Positions 1 to 6,908 of a DNA stretch of 64,000 nt are shown piece after piece. The position numbers were made by a program, and so were the translations under genes. A model generated the notes under the pieces. It was given only the letters and a program-made list of their open reading frames with translations, was not told where the DNA came from and ran no database searches. Source of the DNA: Dictyobacter aurantiacus (lineage in GTDB: Bacteria; Chloroflexota; Ktedonobacteria; Ktedonobacterales; Ktedonobacteraceae); contig NZ_BIFQ01000001.1 in NCBI RefSeq assembly GCF_003967515.1, forward strand, positions 5,580,001 to 5,644,000. The letters run 5' to 3'. The stretch's first letter is position 1; every line of letters begins with the position of its first letter.

Positions 1-360
1 ATTGTCATCAGTGTACCAGACGCGTAGCAGCTGGATGATATCGGCTTTGTTGGCGCTGCGCAGGCGATCCAGGGTATCGAAGAAGCCCTGCAGCTTTTCG
101 ATGGCGCTCAGGTGGGGATCATGGAAGATGGGGAGGAGCGGCTTCTCCGATTCTTGTCTGATATGGTCGATGATGGCCTCCAACAGTGCCTGGCGTGAAT
201 CGAAGTAGTGGTGGAAGGCTCCGCTGGAGATTTTCACATAGTCCAGGACATCCTGGATCGACATCTGCTCGTATCCCTTGGTGAACACCAGGCGGCGGGC
301 GGCCTGGAGGATTTCTCCACGCCTGGCCGCGAACTCTTCAGGCTTGACGGTGCGGGCCAT
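1..360 (-). CDS. TetR/AcrR-family transcriptional regulator, C-terminus cut by window edge
   Basis: The first 120 codons of a TetR-type repressor are present, read on the minus strand from an ATG at 360 with no stop before the window edge. The N-terminus holds the DNA-binding helix-turn-helix (about residues 15-60, with the motif GYEQMSIQDV followed by GAFHHYF), which is the family hallmark; the ligand-binding half is mostly missing. It is clearly paralogous to the TetR gene at 25283-25999: both begin (M)xRTVK, share GYEQM(S/T)IQDV, GAF(H/Y)HYF and end the shared part in VWY(T/A)DDN. Its partner gene would lie left of the window or is lost. Family call is secure; the inducer is unknown. Confidence 0.9.
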   Translation of the reverse strand, partial: MARTVKPEEFAARRGEILQAARRLVFTKGYEQMSIQDVLDYVKISSGAFHHYFDSRQALLEAIIDHIRQESEKPLLPIFHDPHLSAIEKLQGFFDTLDRLRSANKADIIQLLRVWYTDDN

Positions 361-511
361 TGCTGCTCCTAGAATAATAAATGGATGGTCTTTTTATGAA
401 TTATTGTCTGCTGGCGGCTTTTTTGTCAATAGGAGGTGGTTGGTTGTAAGCCTTGCTGTGCGTGCCTTCGGCCCCTGACGATACGCGCCTGCGGCGCTCA
501 CAAGGTTTTAT

Positions 512-579
512 TTAAAGGAGACGGTGTTGAACATAAGGCGGGGCGCGCCCCGCCTTATGTTCAACACCGTCTCCTTTAA
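512..579. repeat. 68-bp perfect palindrome (34-nt arms, no loop)
   Basis: Positions 512-545 are the exact reverse complement of 546-579, with the centre at GGGCG/CGCCC. It stands between the partial TetR gene and the oxidoreductase gene. Its right arm is the founder of the 67-bp tandem array that follows. It could form a very strong hairpin or cruciform; a terminator role is possible but there is no T-run. Confidence 0.9.
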
Positions 580-780
580 GTCAGGGAGTAGGTGAGGAGA
601 AGAAGTGAGAGGTGAGCGGTGTTATGTTCAACACCGTCTCCTTTAAGTCAGGGAGTAGGTGAGGAGAAGAAGTGAGAGGTGAGCGGTGTTATGTTCAACG
701 CCGTCTCCTTTAAGTCAGGGAGTAGGTGAGGAGAAGAAGTGAGAGGTGAGCGGTGTTATGTTCAACGCCGTCTCCTTTAA
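555..780. repeat. 67-bp tandem repeat, about 3.4 copies
   Basis: The block beginning TTATGTTCAACRCCGTCTCC recurs at 555, 622, 689 and 756, a constant 67-bp period; the fourth copy stops at 780, just where the right arm of the 512-579 palindrome would stop. Each unit is therefore the palindrome's right arm plus about 40 bp of purine-rich flank. Copies differ by a single A/G change in the arm. The rest of the 361-910 interval shows no gene; the last 130 bp before 911 hold nothing recognisable. Confidence 0.92.
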
Positions 781-910
781 GAGAGCGTCTGACTCTCATG
801 ACCTGGATGATTATATCTTTGAGCGTAACGAGTAGCTGGAAATAATTGTCTACGTTGGCTCTAGTATGGTCGGCGTGCGTCTACACCGTAGACGCGCGCC
901 CAAAGTGGCT

Positions 911-2569
911 TTATGCGATCTCCAGGATGATGCGACCTCTGACCTGGCTCTGTTCGAGCAGCTCATGGGCCTGGCTGGCCTGGCTGAGTGGGACGACACG
1001 GCCGATCTCCGGCACGCGCAGCTGGCTCTGCTCAAGCAGCGCGGTGACCTGGCGCAGGAACTGGCTTTCGTTGCTGCTGTTCTGATTCATGACGGCGCGC
1101 ACGCCATAGCGGGCGGCGAGTGCTGGATCGGGGAGCGGAGGGACGAGCGTCACCAGGGTGCCCCCGCGCCGCAGCACCTGCCAGGAACGCTCACGCGTCT
1201 CCCCACCGATGGTGTCCAGCACGACATCGAGATCGGCCAGGTGCTCCTCGAAACGTTGGGCCTGGTAATCGATCACCTCGTCAGCTCCCAGGTCGCGCGC
1301 ATAGTCGAGCCGGGCCGCCGAGGCGGTGACGATCACATAGGCGCCCGCGCGTTTCGCCAGCTGGACCGCGAAGCCGCCGACCGTGCCCGAGCCCCCATGG
1401 ATCAGCACGCGCTGACCCGGCTGCAGGCCGGCCATGGTAAAGAGGGCGTTATGCGCCGTACCAACGCCAACGGGGATTGAGGCCGCCTGCACAAAGGTCA
1501 GGCCCATTGGTTTAGGCTGGAAGAAACTGGCCGGGGCGGCCACATACTCGGCGTAGCAGCCGCGCACGAAGGGCGAGTCTGTGCCGTAGACGGCCTGCCC
1601 GATCAGCTTCTCATCCACGCCACGTCCCACGGCTTCAATAGTGCCTGCCATGCCAAAGCCCAATATGTCCTCCGGCCAGGCGGGATGGATGGTCTTGACC
1701 GCGCCCGAGCGCATCTTCAGGTCCAATGGATTGATCTCAGCCGCATGCACGCGCAGCAAGACCTGTCCAGGACCCGCCACTGGCCTGGGCGTGTCCTGGT
1801 AGCGGAGCACCTGGGGACCGCCATAGCCATGCATGACGACCGCCTTCATGGTGGCTGGTAGCGGGGTTGGTGGACCCTGGAAGGCATGCGCGATGCGATA
1901 GAGGCCGAGGTAGCTATGGACTGGTGGACGACCAGAAGACGTCCCGGCGGCGGCCCGCGCCTGGCGAGGAAAATGCTGCTCAAAGCCGGCCAGCGTATCC
2001 GCGTACCTGGTCGCGCTCTGCCACTCCGCGCGATTGAAGGCCGCGATGCGCACATCTGGCTGGACGCGCCGGTGCAGGAACGCGGAATAAAAGCCCTCCT
2101 GCTGCGCCTGATAATCGCCGCGTGCCGGCCAGCCCAGCACAAAGCCCTGCTCAATCGCGGGCCCTCCACTGATCTCAAAGCAGTTATAGAGCAACGTCTC
2201 CGGTGAGCCGGTCAACTCAGGTTTCACAAATGGATGCGCGATGGTGAACAATCCCTCGACCACCTCATAGCGGGCCGCGATATCCACGGGCAGCGTGGGC
2301 AGTAGCGAGGGGTCCTGATCGGGTTGAAGGATCGCATAATCGATAAACTCGTAGGGGTTAGGATTCTGGGCCTCCTCGTGTACCAGCTCGTTCCACTCAT
2401 CCGCCTGCTGGCAGAGCTCGCGGTAGATGAGTCCCTTTGGCTGCTCACCCGCTGCCACAGTAGCCTGCCAGGCCGTGATAAACTGTCCGGCTGGCATTCC
2501 CGGTCGAGGCTGGTACCCGATAAAGCGAATCAGGGTGTTGGCGCGAGCCAACTGACTTGCACGTATCAT
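911..2569 (-). CDS. Fusion protein: N-terminal antibiotic-biosynthesis-monooxygenase-like region plus C-terminal zinc-free MDR oxidoreductase
   Basis: A 552-residue protein in two parts. Residues 1-240 resemble small dimeric alpha/beta-barrel (ABM/EthD-like) proteins, probably two such units in series; this is weaker. From about residue 241 (MKAVVMHGYGGPQVLRY) to the end it is a complete quinone-oxidoreductase-like member of the medium-chain dehydrogenase/reductase superfamily: GroES-like half with the RVHAAEINPLDLKMR motif, then a Rossmann half with the NADPH-binding GGSGTVGGFAVQLAKRAGA loop. The catalytic and structural zinc cysteines of alcohol dehydrogenases are absent, as expected for the zinc-free quinone-reductase branch. 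ATG 2569 follows an AAAAGGAAG ribosome site. It lies 30 bp downstream of the SDR-like gene, so both are probably one operon, divergent from the TetR gene at 3352. An internal ATG at the MDR start could give a separate enzyme. Confidence 0.85.
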   Translation of the reverse strand: MIRASQLARANTLIRFIGYQPRPGMPAGQFITAWQATVAAGEQPKGLIYRELCQQADEWNELVHEEAQNPNPYEFIDYAILQPDQDPSLLPTLPVDIAARYEVVEGLFTIAHPFVKPELTGSPETLLYNCFEISGGPAIEQGFVLGWPARGDYQAQQEGFYSAFLHRRVQPDVRIAAFNRAEWQSATRYADTLAGFEQHFPRQARAAAGTSSGRPPVHSYLGLYRIAHAFQGPPTPLPATMKAVVMHGYGGPQVLRYQDTPRPVAGPGQVLLRVHAAEINPLDLKMRSGAVKTIHPAWPEDILGFGMAGTIEAVGRGVDEKLIGQAVYGTDSPFVRGCYAEYVAAPASFFQPKPMGLTFVQAASIPVGVGTAHNALFTMAGLQPGQRVLIHGGSGTVGGFAVQLAKRAGAYVIVTASAARLDYARDLGADEVIDYQAQRFEEHLADLDVVLDTIGGETRERSWQVLRRGGTLVTLVPPLPDPALAARYGVRAVMNQNSSNESQFLRQVTALLEQSQLRVPEIGRVVPLSQASQAHELLEQSQVRGRIILEIA

Positions 2570-2599
2570 GGTCTTCCTTTTATATACACTATGCCTGTC

Positions 2600-3232
2600 T
2601 TAGTTCCAGATGCCCACGATCTGTCTACTGTAGCGGCGCTCACTGGCCTCTTTGACCAGAAAATCGGCCACGTCGGCGGGCGAGATAATCTTGAAGCCGC
2701 CGGGGAAGCAGTCCGGGGCCATTTTATAACTGGCCGTGTGACGACCATCGCGGATGTAGGGGCAACCGGCCAGTACCCAATCCACAGCCGCCTGTTGGAC
2801 CAGCGCGTAGGCTGTATCATGATCGCGTACCGCGTGGCGGATCGGCGAGCGCCGCAGCAGGGCCGCCGTAATCGAGCCACCCAGACCACAGGTAGGCATC
2901 TCCGCCACCCCGGTAATGCCCAGGTAGCGTCCGATAGAAAGTTGCTCGGTGGCCGCCAGCGCGGCCCGCACACTGTCGGTTACCACCGTAGACGGCTTAA
3001 AGACATCGCCCCCAACCACGTTGATCAGGGTATCGAACGTTTCGGACGAGAGCTGATCGATCCAGGCCTGTGGCCGCTGGATATCGCCCTCGACCACGGT
3101 CAGATCGGGGGATGACACCTGTATTTTGCTCTGGTTGCGCGCTATAGCCGTGATCTGGTGATCGGCGGCCAATGCATACTCGATGATGTGCGACCCCACG
3201 CGTCCCGTCGCACCAAGAAGAAGAATTCGCAT
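2600..3232 (-). CDS. NAD(P)-binding atypical short-chain dehydrogenase (NmrA/SDR-a5-like)
   Basis: About 210 residues with an N-terminal Rossmann fold: the glycine-rich LLLGATGRVGSHIIEYAL motif at residues 4-21 is the nucleotide-binding loop of atypical SDR/NmrA-like proteins, followed by VVEGDIQRP, the usual D-x-x acidic turn. No Tyr-x-x-x-Lys pair in classical position, so it may act as a redox sensor or reductase on small substrates. Start is ATG 3232, eight bases after an AGGAG; the upstream TTG at 3235 is less likely. It is first in a probable two-gene operon with the MDR fusion and is transcribed away from the TetR gene, its likely repressor. Confidence 0.85.
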   Translation of the reverse strand: MRILLLGATGRVGSHIIEYALAADHQITAIARNQSKIQVSSPDLTVVEGDIQRPQAWIDQLSSETFDTLINVVGGDVFKPSTVVTDSVRAALAATEQLSIGRYLGITGVAEMPTCGLGGSITAALLRRSPIRHAVRDHDTAYALVQQAAVDWVLAGCPYIRDGRHTASYKMAPDCFPGGFKIISPADVADFLVKEASERRYSRQIVGIWN

Positions 3233-3351
3233 CAATGTTGCTCCTGACTGAACCTGATGAGAGGCTATCCAGGCATAGCCCCTCCTGCTATAATAGATAC
3301 TAACAGTTTAAAAGTTGGACGTCAAGTATAGAAATAGACTGAGAGTATAAA
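3233..3351. promoter_or_regulatory. Divergent control region between SDR operon and TetR gene
   Basis: The 119-bp gap is AT-rich and holds TATAATAGATACTA at 3289-3302 and an imperfect dyad (ACAGTTTAAAAGT) at about 3304-3316, a plausible TetR operator. The position between a repressor gene and its divergent neighbour supports a shared operator; the exact boxes are inferred. Confidence 0.45.
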
Positions 3352-3936
3352 TTGGCGAGATCATTTCGTGAGCGACAGCGTGAGCTGCGGGAGGACGTGA
3401 TCCTGGACACGGCCTACCAGCTGCTGTTAGAGCAGGGATATCAGAAGATGAATATGGACGAACTGGCGGCGCGTGTGGGGGTAGCGAAAATGACGATCTA
3501 CCAGCACTTTCCCTCCAAGGAGGCGCTGGTTATCGGGGTTATCGTGCGTGGCATGAAGATGATCGAGGAGGAGCTGACACCGGACTTCGCCGCTCCAGCG
3601 CCGGCGCTGGAGCGGCTTGAGGCCATCCTGGCAAAAAGCCTGGAGCGCCGCTCAACGTTGAGGCGCGTCAACGTCGAGCTGGCGCCGGCTGCCGTCACAC
3701 AGAATCCACGCTATCAGGCCCAGCGGGACCGCCTTGCCGAGCAGTGGTCAGGGCTGATCGAGCAGGCCAAGGCCGAGGGTTCTGTTGACAGGACGCTCTC
3801 CACGCCGGTCCTGGTGCGCCTGCTCTTCAACACTTTTCAGACCGACTTCGACGATCTTTTGCACGCAGGTGCCATCAGCGCCGATGAACTGGCTCATACC
3901 CTGATTACCGTAGCCATCAAAGGTATGCGGTCCTGA
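3352..3936 (+). CDS. TetR/AcrR-family transcriptional regulator
   Basis: A full-length 194-residue TetR protein. Residues 10-58 form the helix-turn-helix (DTAYQLLLEQGYQKMNMDELAARVGVAKMTIYQHFPSKEAL spans it); the remainder is the helical ligand domain. The apparent start is TTG 3352 (TTG GCG AGA TCA), with GAGAG a few bases upstream; no ATG lies before the HTH. It is divergent from the SDR-MDR fusion operon, and by the usual logic of such pairs probably represses both itself and that operon. Ligand unknown. Confidence 0.9.
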   Translation: MARSFRERQRELREDVILDTAYQLLLEQGYQKMNMDELAARVGVAKMTIYQHFPSKEALVIGVIVRGMKMIEEELTPDFAAPAPALERLEAILAKSLERRSTLRRVNVELAPAAVTQNPRYQAQRDRLAEQWSGLIEQAKAEGSVDRTLSTPVLVRLLFNTFQTDFDDLLHAGAISADELAHTLITVAIKGMRS

Positions 3937-3994
3937 GGCGTGTGTTTTGTGCCTGGAACCAGGCACAAAGAGGTAGGAGTGGTGTTGTGTTTTA

Positions 3995-4013
3995 AGCCGG
4001 GGCAAGCCCGGCT
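3995..4013 (+). repeat. Short dispersed hairpin (GCCGGG stem, GCAAG loop)
   Basis: AGCCGGG-GCAAG-CCCGGCT followed by CTATGGG. It belongs to the dispersed family with variable stem, GCRAG loop and CTAYG tail described under the findings; it follows the TetR gene end. Confidence 0.75.
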
Positions 4014-4095
4014 CTATGGGCATATAGTAGGCTATAATAGATGGTAGGCGTTGCTATGTGTGCAGCAAGGACAGAGCGTGAAGGAGCTAGAGATC

Positions 4096-4698
4096 GTGCA
4101 TAAAGTTCCAGATATTGTGTCGTTGAGAAAAGAGGATGTAGAGGTGGCGGGTGAGATCCTTGAGCAGGCGTTTGCCGAGGATCCCTTGAACGTGTATACC
4201 GCCCCTGATCCCAGCAGGCGTCGTAGTCTGTTTCGCTGGCTGTTTACGCGGCTAGTGCGCATGGCGGATACGACGTATACAACCGCTGAACAGATCAGGG
4301 GGGTGGCGTTATGGGTTGCGCCACAGAGCGGTGAAGTGGTGGAGGGAGACGTGGACGATCTGGAACAGATGGAGCGCATCTTTGGGCCCGAAGCTTATCA
4401 ACGATTTTCACGTGCATTTGACTACTTTGAGGACCGGCATCGACAGCACATGCAGGGTCCGCACTGGTACCTGCAACTGCTGGGCGTGGCTCCCCGGTGG
4501 CAGGGACAGGGATTTGGAACGGCCCTGATGGCGCCCGCGCTGCGGCAAGCTGACCGCCAGGGTTTTCCCTGTTACCTGGAAACCTTTGTCGCCGCCAACG
4601 TCCCATTTTATCAGCGCCATGGTTTTCAGGTTGTGGCCGCCGGCGAAGAGCCACGCAGCCATATCCCCTTCTGGTCCATGCGGCGCGAACCCCGATAG
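4096..4698 (+). CDS. GNAT-family N-acetyltransferase
   Basis: About 200 residues with the GCN5-related acetyltransferase fold. The acetyl-CoA pyrophosphate loop is visible near the C-terminal half as LGVAPRWQGQGFGTALM (the Q-x-x-G-x-G/A signature), followed by a NVPFYQRHGF segment typical of the C-terminal beta-strand. Layout resembles the FR47/RimI-like GNATs that acetylate small amines. The start is uncertain: GTG 4096 has AAGGAG nine bases upstream; GTG 4078 (AAGGA, six bases) and TTG 4051 are in frame. It appears monocistronic. Substrate cannot be told. Confidence 0.88.
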   Translation: MHKVPDIVSLRKEDVEVAGEILEQAFAEDPLNVYTAPDPSRRRSLFRWLFTRLVRMADTTYTTAEQIRGVALWVAPQSGEVVEGDVDDLEQMERIFGPEAYQRFSRAFDYFEDRHRQHMQGPHWYLQLLGVAPRWQGQGFGTALMAPALRQADRQGFPCYLETFVAANVPFYQRHGFQVVAAGEEPRSHIPFWSMRREPR

Positions 4699-4799
4699 TG
4701 GTACTGGTTGAGAAGCCCGGCATTGTCCAAATGAACAGGTGGAATCTGTGCGAATGAACAGTGTGTTGTTGTCGTTTGGGGAAATATAGTCATGGTGAC

Positions 4800-4825
4800 A
4801 AGAACTTCCGCATGCGGAAGTTCTT
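4800..4825. terminator. 26-bp perfect palindrome, possible terminator
   Basis: AAGAACTTCCGCA and its exact complement lie back to back at 4800-4825, 100 bp after the GNAT gene, followed by ATAG rather than a T-run. Termination is possible; the palindrome itself is certain. Confidence 0.5.
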
Positions 4826-4865
4826 ATAGTCTGAAATGGGTCTTTCTCTCGTCATACTGAGACGT

Positions 4866-4966
4866 AAGCGCCCCGCACAGGCGTCCGCCTGCGCGGCCGC
4901 ATTGTTGTATATTGGTGCATGGGAGGCGCATTCGCGCCTCCCATGCACCAATATACAACGGACTTC
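4866..4966 (+). repeat. Core-plus-hairpin repeat element, locus A
   Basis: Starts with the GC-rich family core (GCGCCCCGCAC then GCGCGGCCGCATTG) and continues into a hairpin with 26-nt perfect arms (4904-4929 and 4934-4959) and a 4-nt ATTC loop. Unlike loci B, C and F, the right arm is not amplified. It occupies most of the gap before the PPOX gene. Confidence 0.85.
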
Positions 4967-5053
4967 TGAGCATCGCAGGTGCGAAACCTCATGCAGGTCG
5001 AGGCGATGATCGTTAGAATAAGACCTTATACATTGAGAAAAGTGAGGTGTATC

Positions 5054-5452
5054 GTGAGCAAATTTACCGAGGCGGAGCTGGCGTATCTGAAGTTGCAGAG
5101 GCTGGGACGGCTGGGGACCGTCAATAAGCGTGGCGAGCCGCAGGTGGCGGCGGTCAGCTTCCGCTATAATGAGGAACTGGATACTATCGATATTGCTGGC
5201 TACAACATGGAGACATCGCAGAAGTATCGCAACGTTGCCCGCAACGGGCTGGCGTCTTTCCTGGTCGACGATGTCCTGCCGCCATGGAAGACGCGCAGTC
5301 TGGAGATCCGTGGGCGCGCCGAGGCCGTCCCTGATGGCAATCCTGTTGGGCCAGCGGGCGTGAGCTCCGCCTTGATCCGCATCACTCCCACGCGCATTAT
5401 CTTCTGGGACGCAAGCGTTGAGCCCCAGGTCGGCTCGCGGCGCGACGTCTAG
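5054..5452 (+). CDS. PPOX-class flavin/F420-dependent enzyme (Rv2061-like)
   Basis: A 133-residue split-barrel protein of the pyridoxamine-5'-phosphate-oxidase superfamily. Diagnostic segments are FTEAELAYLKLQRLGRLGTV, then GEPQVAAVSFRYNEELDTIDI and a K-YRNV motif, matching the F420-binding subgroup known from Mycobacterium (probable F420-dependent, TIGR04023-like). Such proteins bind a deazaflavin or flavin in the cytosol and reduce small substrates. Start chosen at GTG 5054, preceded by GTGAGGTG; an upstream in-frame extension to 4979 lacks conservation. The gene ends 15 bp from the convergent kinase gene. Cofactor choice is inferred from subgroup likeness. Confidence 0.88.
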   Translation: MSKFTEAELAYLKLQRLGRLGTVNKRGEPQVAAVSFRYNEELDTIDIAGYNMETSQKYRNVARNGLASFLVDDVLPPWKTRSLEIRGRAEAVPDGNPVGPAGVSSALIRITPTRIIFWDASVEPQVGSRRDV

Positions 5453-5467
5453 TCGAGAGAAATGGTC

Positions 5468-6037
5468 TCATTCTGACCGCAGGGCGGCGCGCAGCGTAGA
5501 AAGCAGGCCCGCGTAATCGTAGGATTGCGGATCGCTGGTATCGAACTCGATGAAGGGGCCATCCAGTTCAAGCGGCTCACAGCGTCCGGCGACGAAGCGA
5601 GCACCATTGAGGGCGACAAACTCCAGGTCGCGGTGGCAGATGTGGCGCTCACTGGAGCCGGCGCGCCGCAAGAAGCGCTGGCGCAGCAGATCGCCGCTAG
5701 CATAGCAGGAGACCTGGAGCGGCCGGAAGTCATGGACCCGTTGTAGCTGAAGGAATTCTCCGCTGGCCAGCGTGGCATTCATCATGCTGGCCTCCACGAT
5801 CAGGTCCTGACCAGTGGAGAGTATCTGTCCAGCGCAGTAGTGCAGGAGCTGGAAGCCCGCGTTGCCCAGGGTCGAGGGACGGCCATGGGTCGGGCAATCC
5901 AGGGCATCGAAGAGCGTCTCGACGATCTCGTCGCGGCATAAAACGGGCAGGGCGAGGTCGCGTCCCAGGCGTTTCGCCAGCGTAGTTTTGCCCGCGCCCG
6001 GCAAGCCATTGATAATAATGAGCAATGGTCTGCGCAT
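5468..6037 (-). CDS. P-loop NTPase, small-molecule kinase-like (AAA_33 type)
   Basis: A 189-residue single-domain ATPase. Walker A is at residues 9-18 (INGLPGAGKTTLAKRL), followed by a conserved CRDEI segment; the middle contains VEASMM, the Walker-B-like strand of the zeta-toxin/chloramphenicol-phosphotransferase-like kinases. Length and lid-like arginines (LRQRFLRRAGSSERH) fit a nucleoside or small-molecule kinase. No partner antitoxin gene is visible, so a zeta-type toxin role is not supported. It stands alone, convergent with the PPOX gene and followed upstream by the TetR gene. Confidence 0.82.
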   Translation of the reverse strand: MRRPLLIIINGLPGAGKTTLAKRLGRDLALPVLCRDEIVETLFDALDCPTHGRPSTLGNAGFQLLHYCAGQILSTGQDLIVEASMMNATLASGEFLQLQRVHDFRPLQVSCYASGDLLRQRFLRRAGSSERHICHRDLEFVALNGARFVAGRCEPLELDGPFIEFDTSDPQSYDYAGLLSTLRAALRSE

Positions 6038-6128
6038 CTGCAGAAAGTCTCCCTATAGAATGTTTTGCTACCATCTATTATACGTTGCCTATCATGCTTT
6101 GTGCTGCCGATACATAGCATTTCCCTGA

Positions 6129-6704
6129 TTATTTCTGAAGCTGCTGATCGATGAGCCGGGTAGCCAGGGGTTTGAGCTGGAGTGTAGGACCAGTTGCGCC
6201 AAAGATGGGAACAGAGGCCAGGGCGCCATTGATCAGGAGTACTAACTGGTCGGCGAGCTGTTCAGGATCAGGGGCCCCAGCCTGCTGGCTCAGTTGCAGG
6301 AGGCGCTCCCGCAGGGCTTGCTTCTGGGCGACCGCCTGGCGGTGGGCTGCGTGCTCCTGGTCAGAAAACTCGGCCAGCGCGTTTAGAAAGGTGCAGCCGC
6401 GATAGTTGGGCTCCATCATCCTGGCGACGACGGTATCCACAAACGCCAGCAACTGCTCCCGAGGGGAACCCTCGTGCTGCTGTAGCGCCTCATCATATCG
6501 CTGCCAGTAGGCCTGCTCTTTTTCGTTGAGATAGGCCGCGATCAGGTCATCTTTGGTCGGAAAATGGCGATAGAGGGTGGCTTTCCCCACGCCCGATTGC
6601 TCAACGATAGTATCGACACCGATGGCGCGAATGCCCTGGTGGTAAAACAGATCAGCCGCCACATCCAGGATACGCTGGCGGGCAGACGATGGTGCCGCAG
6701 ACAT
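6129..6704 (-). CDS. TetR/AcrR-family transcriptional regulator
   Basis: A 191-residue repressor with an N-terminal HTH (RILDVAADLFYHQGIRAIGV then GVGKATLYRHFPTKDDLI) and a C-terminal domain of the AefR/TetR_C-type with a cysteine (YRGCTFLNALAEF) seen in regulators responding to electrophiles or fatty acids. Start is ATG 6704 after a strong AAGGGAGGAG; the ORF can be extended to GTG 6725 but that would place the start inside the ribosome site. It is divergent from the MFS exporter gene, with two operator-like dyads between them, so it most likely represses itself and the exporter. Confidence 0.92.
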   Translation of the reverse strand: MSAAPSSARQRILDVAADLFYHQGIRAIGVDTIVEQSGVGKATLYRHFPTKDDLIAAYLNEKEQAYWQRYDEALQQHEGSPREQLLAFVDTVVARMMEPNYRGCTFLNALAEFSDQEHAAHRQAVAQKQALRERLLQLSQQAGAPDPEQLADQLVLLINGALASVPIFGATGPTLQLKPLATRLIDQQLQK

Positions 6705-6721
6705 TTTTTTCTCCTCCCTTG

Positions 6722-6790
6722 ACACGAGACAGAACTGTCTTGTACCATTTGTAGGTACGAGACAGAACTGTTCTGTCTCGTGTTATAAGT
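6722..6790. promoter_or_regulatory. Twin TetR operators and divergent promoter
   Basis: At 6757-6781 lies a 25-bp dyad ACGAGACAGAAC-T-GTTCTGTCTCGT with 12-nt perfect arms. A second site at 6722-6746 repeats CGAGACAGAACTGTCTTG, with AGACAG-AA-CTGTCT as its core. The near-identical half-sites (GAGACAGAAC) and the position in front of the TetR gene point to tandem operators. GTTATAAGT at 6782-6790, touching the right operator, could be a -10 box for the exporter. Confidence 0.8.
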
Positions 6791-6908
6791 ATAGCACTAA
6801 TGTGGGTGGTCGACAAGCGTGTATGAACTTTGTATGATTTGATGCCAGGCTGAAGGTGAGAGGATGTAAACAAGACCACCGCGAAGGCGAGAAAAAGGAG
6901 TGATAAGG

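Noticed and set aside
5468..6037. Zeta-type toxin of a toxin-antitoxin pair
   Set aside because: The P-loop kinase is similar in general layout, but there is no small antitoxin gene beside it.
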